This document shows positions 56,416 through 64,000 of a stretch of 64,000 nt of DNA, piece after piece (position 1 is the stretch's first letter; each line of letters opens with the position of its first letter). The position numbers and the translations under genes were made by a program. Under the pieces are notes generated by a model. It searched no databases and was not told where the DNA came from. It worked only from the letters and a program-made list of their open reading frames with translations. The DNA is taken from contig NZ_CP090978.1 in assembly GCF_021513275.1 (NCBI RefSeq), positions 3,100,001-3,164,000 on the forward strand, in the 5' to 3' direction. Origin of the DNA: Paenibacillus hexagrammi. Its GTDB lineage: Bacteria; Bacillota; Bacilli; Paenibacillales; NBRC-103111.

Positions 56416-58854
56416 TTAGAGCGGAGCTTTAAATAGATCAATAATGGAATCCGTTTTCGCTACCGGAACCAGCTGTTTGCCGGACGATTTGCGATCTTCA
56501 AGCGGTGCTGTTTCCGTTGAAAAGCGAACCTTTTCTCCGCTGCTAAGGAGTGCTGTCACGATGTAATCCATCTTCACAATAAAGGTGCCGATCAAAGCCG
56601 AGCCGTTCGGTCTGACACGCTTGCCTTCCTTGAATTCGAAGGTAAGAATTCCTTTGCCTCCGCGTCCTTGAAGCGGATAATCAACGACCAGCGAGCGCTT
56701 GGCATAGCCTAGATCGGAGATGACAAGCACTTCTCCCTCATCACCATAGATCCATTCCGCCGAGACGACCTCATCGTCCTCCTTGAGCTGGATGCCGCGA
56801 ACGCCTGCGGCCGCCCGGCCCATTGGGTTCACTTCCTCTTCGCGGAAGCGGATACTCATACCTTGCTTTGATACAAGTAATATTTCCTTCGTGTTGTCAC
56901 TTACATGAACCTGCAGCACCTCATCCTGATCGCCGACCTTACAAGCGACAATACCGCTAGAGCGGTTGGTCATGTATTCCTTCAGCTCGGTCCGTTTGAC
57001 CTGCCCCTTACGGGTAACGAATACAAGGGACTTGCCTGGTTCTTCGAAGTCCTTGACAGGAATCACGCTCACGATCCGGTCTTCCTTGGATATCGGAATG
57101 ACGTTCACGATGGCCGTGCCATTTTCTTTCCATTTGTACTCCGGCACCTGATGGACAGGCAGTAGATAATACTGACCCTTCTTCGTGAAGATGAGGAGGC
57201 TTTCGATGGTGTTGACATCCAGAAGGAAACGAACGTAGTCGCCTTCTTTGAGTCCTGTACTCTCGAGCTCTCCTCCGGATCGGGTGAAGGACAGCTTCGA
57301 GGTGCGCTTCAAGTAACCGTCATTTGAAAGCGTGACCAGAACATCCTCAGGCGTGACAAGCACCTCAAGGTTTACCTTCAACTCCTCGACTTCGCCCTGA
57401 ATGCTCGAACGACGGTCGATTCCGTATTTTTTACGAATGTCGCCGATTTCCGCTTTGATGACGCCCATCAGCTTCTTCAAGCTGCCAAGTATGCCGCGTA
57501 AGTAGTCGATTGTCTTTTGAACATCGTGCAGCTCTTTTTCCAGCGAAGTAATCTCCAGATTCGTCAATCGGTACAATTGCAGCACTAGAATTGCGTCTGC
57601 TTGGCGCTCAGTAAAGCCATATTGCGCGACCAGGTTGTTCTGGGCGTCCTGACGGTTCTTAGAGGCCTTAATCGTAGCGATCACATCGTCCAGGATATTC
57701 AGCGCCTTCACGAGGCCTTCCAGGACGTGAGCGCGGTCCTCCGCTTTCTCTAACTCATATTTCGAACGATGAGTGACAACTTCCTTCTGATGCTCGATAT
57801 AAGCATGCAGCATTTCTTTGATGCCCAACTGGCGCGGGGCCTTATTCACAATGGCTACCATGTTGAAGTTATAGGTGACCTGTAAATCGGTTTTTTTGAA
57901 AAGATAGGCGAGAATTCCTTGTGCGTCCGCATCCTTCTTCAGCTCGATCACGATCCTCAGACCGTTACGCCCGCTCTCGTCGCGAACCTCGGCAATACCT
58001 TCAACCTTTTTCTCCAGCCGAATGTTTTCCATTGCCGTTACAAGGCGTGATTTGACCACCTGATACGGAATTTCCGTAATGATAATTTGCTGCTTCCCGC
58101 CGCGCATGTCCTCAATCGCTGTTTTGGAGCGAATATAAATACGGCCTTTGCCCGTACGATACGCTTCGCGTATGCCTTCTTCACCCATAATGATCCCGCC
58201 AGTAGGGAAATCTGGCCCTTTGACAATCCCCATCAGCTCTTCAATGGTGATATCGGGTTTGTCGATCATCGCAACGACCGCATCAATCACTTCTCGCAGG
58301 TTATGCGTTGGAATTTCCGTAGCAAAGCCTGAAGAAATCCCGCTGACCCCATTCACCAAAAGATTCGGATAACGAGCCGGAAGGACTACCGGTTCTTTAG
58401 TCGTGTTATCAAAATTATCTTTAAAAAGAACCGTGCGCTTCTCAATGTCACGCAGCAGCTCCATGGCAATTTCGGAAAGCCGCGCTTCCGTATACCGCAT
58501 CGCTGCAGCCGGATCGTCGTCGAGCGAGCCCCAGTTCCCATGGCCGTCCACCAAGGTATGGCCCATTTTCCATGGCTGCGCCATTCTAACCATGCCTTCG
58601 TAAATCGAGGAATCCCCGTGCGGGTGATAGTTACCCATCACATCGCCGACGGTCTTCGCCGATTTCCGATATGGCTTGTCCGGCGTATTGCCGGCATCGT
58701 ACATCGCGTACAGGATACGCCTTTGAACAGGCTTTAAGCCGTCGCGTACATCTGGAATCGCACGGTCTTGAATAATATATTTGGAATATCTTCCGAATCG
58801 GTCGCCTACGACCTCTTCCAGATATGCAGGCAGAAATTGTTCTAAAATATCCAA
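56416..58854 (-). CDS. parC: DNA topoisomerase IV subunit A
   Basis: The DNA-cleaving subunit, 812 residues. The winged-helix region has the quinolone-resistance-determining segment [17 protein letters not shown] with the usual Ser and Glu unchanged, and the catalytic Tyr lies in [11 protein letters not shown]. Six C-terminal beta-pinwheel blades follow (for example [21 protein letters not shown]). The length and C-terminus fit Gram-positive ParC better than GyrA, because no GyrA box is visible. It follows parE by 29 nt. Confidence 0.95.
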   Translation of the reverse strand: MDILEQFLPAYLEEVVGDRFGRYSKYIIQDRAIPDVRDGLKPVQRRILYAMYDAGNTPDKPYRKSAKTVGDVMGNYHPHGDSSIYEGMVRMAQPWKMGHTLVDGHGNWGSLDDDPAAAMRYTEARLSEIAMELLRDIEKRTVLFKDNFDNTTKEPVVLPARYPNLLVNGVSGISSGFATEIPTHNLREVIDAVVAMIDKPDITIEELMGIVKGPDFPTGGIIMGEEGIREAYRTGKGRIYIRSKTAIEDMRGGKQQIIITEIPYQVVKSRLVTAMENIRLEKKVEGIAEVRDESGRNGLRIVIELKKDADAQGILAYLFKKTDLQVTYNFNMVAIVNKAPRQLGIKEMLHAYIEHQKEVVTHRSKYELEKAEDRAHVLEGLVKALNILDDVIATIKASKNRQDAQNNLVAQYGFTERQADAILVLQLYRLTNLEITSLEKELHDVQKTIDYLRGILGSLKKLMGVIKAEIGDIRKKYGIDRRSSIQGEVEELKVNLEVLVTPEDVLVTLSNDGYLKRTSKLSFTRSGGELESTGLKEGDYVRFLLDVNTIESLLIFTKKGQYYLLPVHQVPEYKWKENGTAIVNVIPISKEDRIVSVIPVKDFEEPGKSLVFVTRKGQVKRTELKEYMTNRSSGIVACKVGDQDEVLQVHVSDNTKEILLVSKQGMSIRFREEEVNPMGRAAAGVRGIQLKEDDEVVSAEWIYGDEGEVLVISDLGYAKRSLVVDYPLQGRGGKGILTFEFKEGKRVRPNGSALIGTFIVKMDYIVTALLSSGEKVRFSTETAPLEDRKSSGKQLVPVAKTDSIIDLFKAPL

Positions 58855-58883
58855 GCTACCATCACCAATCTATATGATCTACT

Positions 58884-60852
58884 CTACGTACTCCGTAAAA
58901 TCAACATTCTCAATGATCCAGCGCTTGCGGGGTCTACTTTATCCCCCATCAACGTAGTGACCCGGCGTTCCGCTTTGGCCGCATCCTCAATCTGCACCTG
59001 CAGCAGAGTCCGTGATTCCGGATTCATCGTTGTTTCCCAAAGCTGCTCGGGGTTCATCTCGCCAAGTCCCTTGTACCGCTGAAGCTCCACGTTTTTACCG
59101 AATTCCTTCATCACCGCTTGCAGCTGTTCGTCTGTCCAAGCGTATTTTTGAGCGGAATTTTTGCCTGCCTTCTTCGATACCTTGTACAACGGAGGCTGTG
59201 CAATATACACTTTTCCGGCATCGATCAACGGCTTCATGTATCGGTAAAAGAACGTCAACAGCAGAACCTGGATATGAGCGCCGTCAGTATCAGCGTCTGT
59301 CATGATAATGATTTTGCCGTAATTGGATTCATCCAAATCGAATTCCGAGCCGATCCCGGCGCCGATTGCAGATATAATCGCTTTGTACTCGTCGTTTTTC
59401 ATGATGTCAAGGATCTTGGCCTTCTCCGGGTTCATCGGCTTACCTTTGAGCGGCAAAATCGCCTGATGCTTGGAATCCCGTCCCTGCTTGGCTGAACCGC
59501 CCGCAGAGTCACCTTCCACGATAAACAGCTCGTTGCGCTGCAAATCTTTGGACTGGGCCGGAGTCAGCTTACCGTTCAGGTTGGAGCTTTCACTCTTGCC
59601 TTTTTTCCCGCTTCGAATTTCTTCACGGGCTTTACGAGCCGCTTCCCTAGCTTTGGCCGCCTGGACCGCTTTCTTCAGCATCATTTGCGCGACTTGAGGA
59701 TTTTCCTCCAGAAAGATTGCCATCTTGTCGGTGACTATGGCATCAACCACGCTGCGGGCGATTGCGCTTCCCAGCTGGTCTTTCGTCTGTCCGACGAATT
59801 CAACGTCACCCATCTTGATGTTAATGACAGCCATCATGCCTTCCCGAAGGTCGGTGCCGTCGAGATTTTTCTCTTTTTCTTTTTAATAATCCCGCTTTGC
59901 GCGCATATTCATTCATCACTCGCGTATAAGCGGTCTTAAAGCCTGTCTCATGCGTACCGCCGCCGCGGGTTGGAATCGAGTTTACGAACGATGCAATCGT
60001 TTCCGTGTAGCCATCGTTGTATTGGAGCGCGACTTCCACTTCGATTTCATCCTTCTCGGCCATAAAATGAATGACATCGTGTAGTACCGATTTCTCCTCG
60101 TTCAAAAATTGAACGAATTGCTTGGCTCCGCCATCGTAATGGAAGGTTTCGGTCTTATCCGTGCGTTCGTCCTTCAACACAACCTGCAGGCCAGAGTTCA
60201 AGAATGCGATCTCCTGCAGGCGTTCCGCCAAAGTGTCATAGTTGATCGTTGTGCCGCCTTGGAACACCCTTTTATCCGGTTTAAACGTGACTTTGGTGCC
60301 GGTTCGATTGGTGTTGCCCACTACTTCAAGTCCTGTAACCGGTTCCCCAACGTGTTCAACACCGGCATCATCGACCCAATATTCGAAACGCATCTTATGG
60401 ATTTTACCTTCTCTGTAAATCTCCACTTCCAGCCATTCCGACAACGCATTCGTTACAGATGCGCCTACGCCGTGAAGTCCGCCGGACTTTTTATAACCCC
60501 CACCGCCAAACTTACCGCCGGCATGCAAAATCGTGAATACGACTTGAGGGGTAGGGATCCCCGTTTTATGTATGCCTGTTGGAATTCCCCGGCCGTTATC
60601 TTGAACGGTAATCGATTGATCTTTATGAATGGTTACCGTAATCTTGGAGCAAAATTTCGCCAGGTGCTCGTCCACAGCGTTGTCCACGATCTCCCAAACC
60701 AAGTGATGCAGGCCTGACGTGCTGGTGCTTCCGATATACATACCGGGTCTTTTCCGTACGGCAACAAGGCCTTCCAGTACTTGTATATCTTCTGCGCTGT
60801 ATTCGTTTGACGCGGTGCCTTGATGGGTAAATGTATCTAGCTGCTCGGTCAT
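58884..60852 (-). CDS. parE: DNA topoisomerase IV subunit B, one frameshift
   Basis: The ATPase subunit, about 655 residues after repair. The GHKL ATP site (EIVDNAVDEHLA, VQDNGRGIPTGIH, GLHGVGASVTNALS) and the TOPRIM region (LFIVEGDSAGGSAKQGRD, IIMTDADTDGAHI) are intact. The frame breaks at the T-run 59880-59884, which has one base too many; removing it gives the expected LLKEKEKNLDGTDLREGMMAVI. Because this gene is essential, the break is almost certainly a sequencing error. The ATG has GAAGGAGG 6 nt upstream and starts 18 nt after the ABC permease stop. Confidence 0.95.
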
Positions 60853-60870
60853 CGAAGTCCTCCTTCTTGA

Positions 60871-61830
60871 TTAATTCAGTACATCCTTACGGGTAAATGC
60901 CGTAAAAGAAACGAGTAAAGACGCTGCTGCCCATATACTTAATACACAGAGTGAAAAGGTTAAGGTCATGCCCTGGATGGGAGGCAAGGAGCCGTTCAGA
61001 TAATCGGTTAACTCCAGGTTAACCATGAATAAATATTTGGCTGTCTCCCAGGAGGATACCATGTTGGATAGGATGGTCCCCGAAATGAGCACTGCCAGCA
61101 TAACGCCCATCCCGGCTGCCGTGGAACGGATCAAGACGGAGAGCATAAGCGACATCAGTGCGACAACTAGGGAAGAGAACCATACCAAGCCAAGCTCCAT
61201 TAGCATGTATATCCATTGATCTACGGCACGAACCGTGCTGAAATCAGCATCACCGCCGTTTAATTGGATCCCGATGAAGACCGGCATTGTCCAACCGTTG
61301 TATCCAAAAACAACCCCGGAAATGAGATAACAGAGCACTCCGGTGGACAATACAGTCAGCGAAGTAAAGAAAACAATTGTGATTAACTTGCTCATAAGGA
61401 TTTTCCAACGCCTGACCGGTCTTGTCAACAATAATTTAATAGTCCCCGTAGAATGCTCGGATGATACGACGTCAGCCGAAATGACCATGATGATAAGCGG
61501 AATGAATAATCCGACGGCATTTTTGAGAAACTCCCGGGTGAACGTAACCGCATTGGGAGAGCTTGGATCAACGTTCTTGTCCAGATAATAAGTCGCAATT
61601 TGAATTTGCACCTCAAGGCGTTTTTTGAACTCATCAGGGGTCCGCGCACTGCTCAGGCGTTTTTGCCAGTCTGTAATCTTTTGACGCTGATCCGCTTTCC
61701 AATCCGTAGTGCCGAATTGTTTTTGCGTATGCTGCGCCACGCGCATTTGAGCATAAGTGAACATCGGAATCAAAGCAAGCAGAATCAAAAGAATTACATA
61801 AAATCGCTTTTTTTGATCATTTTGATGCAT
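60871..61830 (-). CDS. ABC-2-type transporter permease
   Basis: A membrane permease of 319 residues with six predicted helices. There is one N-terminal helix, a long extracellular loop (residues about 32-100), then five helices including SSEHSTGTIKLLLTRPVRRWKILMSKLI, the coupling segment of ABC-2 permeases. It follows its ATPase by 24 nt. The transported substrate is unknown; the same family exports antimicrobial peptides and lipids. Confidence 0.9.
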   Translation of the reverse strand: MHQNDQKKRFYVILLILLALIPMFTYAQMRVAQHTQKQFGTTDWKADQRQKITDWQKRLSSARTPDEFKKRLEVQIQIATYYLDKNVDPSSPNAVTFTREFLKNAVGLFIPLIIMVISADVVSSEHSTGTIKLLLTRPVRRWKILMSKLITIVFFTSLTVLSTGVLCYLISGVVFGYNGWTMPVFIGIQLNGGDADFSTVRAVDQWIYMLMELGLVWFSSLVVALMSLMLSVLIRSTAAGMGVMLAVLISGTILSNMVSSWETAKYLFMVNLELTDYLNGSLPPIQGMTLTFSLCVLSIWAAASLLVSFTAFTRKDVLN

Positions 61831-61854
61831 TCGTTGCGAACTAAGGCTGTCATA

Positions 61855-62811
61855 TTACCCAATTCTTTCACCCTCTGTCAAGCTCAGGAACAAATCTTCG
61901 AGCGTAGGATTTTTTATTTCAACGGCATACAAACTGATCCCTGCTTCCAAAAGTTCACGATTCACCTGGGGTACATCCTCTTTATTCATCAAGGTTGTGA
62001 TGGTTCTCACAGTTGATTCGGTGTGATAGCCTACGGGGAAAGTTACTTCCTCTATGCTCTGCACCCATGTGCTCTTCGCAAGCAATTGCTCCGCTTTGCT
62101 CCCTGGATTCAAGGTCCAAGCGACTTTCCCGCCTTGAGCTATAAGCTCATCGACCGCTCCGACTTGAATGACTTCCCCATGACTAATAATTGCCACACGA
62201 TCGCACATTTGCTGGATTTCGCTAAGCAGATGGCTGGAGACAAACAGGCTCAGTCCGTTCTTCGCTAATCTTTGTATGAACTCTCTCATCTCCTTGATCC
62301 CTTGTGGATCGAGTCCGTTGGTAGGCTCGTCCAGGATGAGAAGGCTTGGACGCCCTAATAGCGCCTGGGCAATACCTAGACGCTGACGCATACCCAACGA
62401 ATAAGTCCGAACCTTATCGTGAATCCGCTGGTCCATGCCTACGATCTCCACGACTTCGGCAATCCGATTCTGATCGACATCTGGCAGCATGCCTGCAAAA
62501 TGCTCCAGGTTCTCCCAACCGCTAAGATACGCGTAGAGCTCGGGATTTTCCACAATGCAGCCGACATGGCGCAGCGCTTGGTCATGCTCCTTCTGTACGT
62601 CAAATCCGCAAATACGGATTGAGCCTTCCGTCGGACGTATCAAGTCCACCAGCATTCGGATCGTCGTCGTCTTGCCGGAGCCGTTGGGTCCAAGGAACCC
62701 GAAAATTTCTCCTGCGTATACTTCGAAGGATATCCCTTTAATGATTTCTTTATTTTTAATTCTCTTTTTGACTTGATGGACAGACAAAACCGTTTTGGGA
62801 TTAGCGGTCAT
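61855..62811 (-). CDS. ABC transporter ATP-binding protein
   Basis: An ATPase of 318 residues with Walker A GFLGPNGSGKTTT, signature YSLGMRQRLGIAQALLG, Walker B LLILDEPTNGLD and the switch His in LFVSSHLLSE. The C-terminal 90 residues are the regulatory extension typical of BcrA/drug-export ATPases. It starts 15 nt after the SGNH hydrolase stop and pairs with the next permease. Confidence 0.93.
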   Translation of the reverse strand: MTANPKTVLSVHQVKKRIKNKEIIKGISFEVYAGEIFGFLGPNGSGKTTTIRMLVDLIRPTEGSIRICGFDVQKEHDQALRHVGCIVENPELYAYLSGWENLEHFAGMLPDVDQNRIAEVVEIVGMDQRIHDKVRTYSLGMRQRLGIAQALLGRPSLLILDEPTNGLDPQGIKEMREFIQRLAKNGLSLFVSSHLLSEIQQMCDRVAIISHGEVIQVGAVDELIAQGGKVAWTLNPGSKAEQLLAKSTWVQSIEEVTFPVGYHTESTVRTITTLMNKEDVPQVNRELLEAGISLYAVEIKNPTLEDLFLSLTEGERIG

Positions 62812-62826
62812 CTTGGATCACTGCTC

Positions 62827-63641
62827 CTACTTCAAAATTTGTACAATCCGATCGGCAATTCGCTCGTACCCGTCTCCATTCGGATGGAAATGATCCGCCG
62901 AGGAAATGTATTTGAGTAAATTTTGTTCAAATAAATCATAGGTAGGCACCAGTACCATATTGGAGTATCGATTCGTGTACGTAAACACGCGATCATTCCA
63001 ATCTTGCACGATCAACGAGCCCTTGCGGTCAGAGTCTAAATCTAAAAAGGATGATATAAACCGACGTACAGCACAACCGCATGCGAATTCGCCTTCCTGA
63101 TATCAGCAAGGATCGTTTCCAGACGCCCTAGAGCCGGTTCCATTCTCTGCTGCGCAGCTTCCGGATTAAACTCCTGTTGATCCTCGGAGAAAATCCCTTC
63201 GCCACCCGCGAATAGATCGTTGCCGCCAATCGTAAGAAGAATAACATCCGCATCCGAGAGCGCATCCTGCGTCTTCTTGAGCTCTATATCTTTCAGTAAT
63301 TGATCACTTTTGTATCCGGGGATGGCGAGATTATTCAAAACAAACACAGCTTTACCGGTTTGCTGTTCGAGCTTCTCCCGAACTCTGTCGACATAGCCTT
63401 TTCCTGTGTTGTCTCCCGTTCCTGCCGTTAACGAATCCCCTAACGCTACAATTTGGATCTTGTCCTTTCCTTCCCCTAACGGTGCTTGACTCGGCTGTGG
63501 AGAAGATACGGCCAACTCGCTGTTTCCGGGCTTCGGATATAAGATTTGATTGACTGCATAGAGAAAACCGATAATAAAAACAATTGTCGCTAAAGTCCCT
63601 GTAATGCCAACCATTCCCCAAATCCACTTGGTTGATTTCAA
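62827..63641 (-). CDS. Membrane-anchored SGNH/GDSL hydrolase, one frameshift
   Basis: A lipase/esterase-like protein of about 271 residues. An N-terminal helix (residues about 8-31) anchors it outside the cell. The four blocks are ALGDSLTAGTGD (catalytic Ser), a middle Gly, LTIGGNDLF (Asn), and DHFHPNGDGY (catalytic Asp-x-x-His). The frame breaks at the A-run 63044-63048, one base short, after GLYHPF; correction continues as LDLDSDRKGSL. It is first in a run with the ABC transporter and parE-parC. Confidence 0.85.
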
Positions 63642-63807
63642 GCAAGTCCCTCCTGTGAATACGAAAATCCATTAATTCCTTTTAGAGTAATAGTTCTAAG
63701 ATTAATTTGCAAACTTCCTTCTTCGGTATCCTCTGACTTCAGTTGTGTTCAAAGACCAGTTGTGTTAGCTAAGATGCCCGATTTATGATAAAAAGTTGGC
63801 ATTCAAA

Positions 63808-63836
63808 CAGCCTGATCGCAGGTTGCAATCAGGCTG
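63808..63836. terminator. Hairpin upstream of the SGNH hydrolase
   Basis: CAGCCTGAT (63808-63816) and ATCAGGCTG (63828-63836) form a nine-pair stem. It lies just past the gene that enters from the right edge and probably terminates it. Confidence 0.65.
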
Positions 63837-63843
63837 ACATTGT

Positions 63844-64000
63844 TTATTTAAACTTCTGGAAACCCGTATGTTCCAAGGCTCTATACATGTAAGGTAATTC
63901 AGCGAAATCTCCGCGTCTACACAGCATCTTGCAAAAATTTATATTGAGCATGAATGAGGCCGTAATAGATTTTTCGTTCTCTCATCAATTCTTCATGGCT
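63844..64000 (-). CDS. Partial hypothetical protein at the right edge, one probable frameshift
   Basis: Only the C-terminal 50 or so residues are in the window. The frame entering from the edge reads SHEELMRERKIYYGLIHAQYKF and then meets a stop. Removing one base from the A-run 63933-63937 continues it as CKMLCRRGDFAELPYMY to a TAA at 63844, directly before a terminator hairpin. I do not recognise the family. Confidence 0.45.

Overview
This 64-kb window looks like a chromosome segment of a Paenibacillus-like member of the Bacillales. The support is the style of the genes: YesM/YesN-type two-component regulators, an AraC regulator fused to a siderophore-binding domain, a YdaJKLMN-like exopolysaccharide operon, a glgBCDA operon, Gram-positive ParE/ParC, strong GGAGG-type ribosome binding sites and frequent GTG/TTG starts. 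I see no tRNA, rRNA, CRISPR array, prophage or insertion sequence. Almost every gene is on the minus strand.

Layout, left to right. (1) 0.1-5.3 kb: a xylose-type sensing module (membrane-anchored binding protein, YesM-type kinase, YesN-type regulator) followed by the transporter binding protein XylF; the rest of the transporter would lie off the left edge. (2) 5.4-7.5 kb: a secreted five-repeat SH3-like protein, a GyrI-like protein and a small membrane protein. (3) 7.6-10.8 kb: an iron-siderophore permease pair divergent from a ferredoxin-NADP reductase, with two Fur boxes between them. (4) 10.9-17.0 kb: an FG-GAP-like protein, a cupin and the sulfite reductase pair cysJ-cysI. (5) 17.3-34.2 kb: a Fur-regulated siderophore locus. 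It has a Btr-like regulator, a LuxR-type regulator, diaminobutyrate aminotransferase, three NIS (IucA/IucC) synthetases, a FhuF-like reductase, an MFS exporter, an RraA-family aldolase-like protein, an NtaA-like flavin monooxygenase, and then a binding protein with two permeases. (6) 34.3-42.7 kb: a c-di-GMP-linked exopolysaccharide operon like B. subtilis ydaJKLMN with one extra membrane protein gene. (7) 42.9-46.3 kb: cardiolipin synthase and a phytoene-desaturase-like flavoprotein. (8) 46.9-52.6 kb: glycogen synthesis (glgB-glgC-glgD-glgA). (9) 52.8-56.4 kb: a PrsA-like foldase, an rRNA methyltransferase, a pseudouridine synthase, a MarR regulator and a 55-residue gene. (10) 56.4-64 kb: parE-parC downstream of an ABC exporter and an SGNH hydrolase.

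The siderophore locus is the most interesting system. DABA is made by the aminotransferase and probably condensed with citrate or 2-oxoglutarate units by three NIS synthetases. The product would leave through the MFS protein, return through the binding protein and permeases (an ATPase must be supplied from elsewhere), and release iron through the FhuF-like reductase. The gene set resembles achromobactin or staphyloferrin B loci, but no PLP decarboxylase and no SbnG/AcsB-type aldolase are visible, while an RraA-fold protein is present.

Caution on sequence quality: about fifteen genes, including essential parE, are interrupted by single-base indels, mostly in homopolymer runs. Correcting one base at each site restores a complete protein. 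I read these as sequencing or assembly errors and annotate the merged genes.
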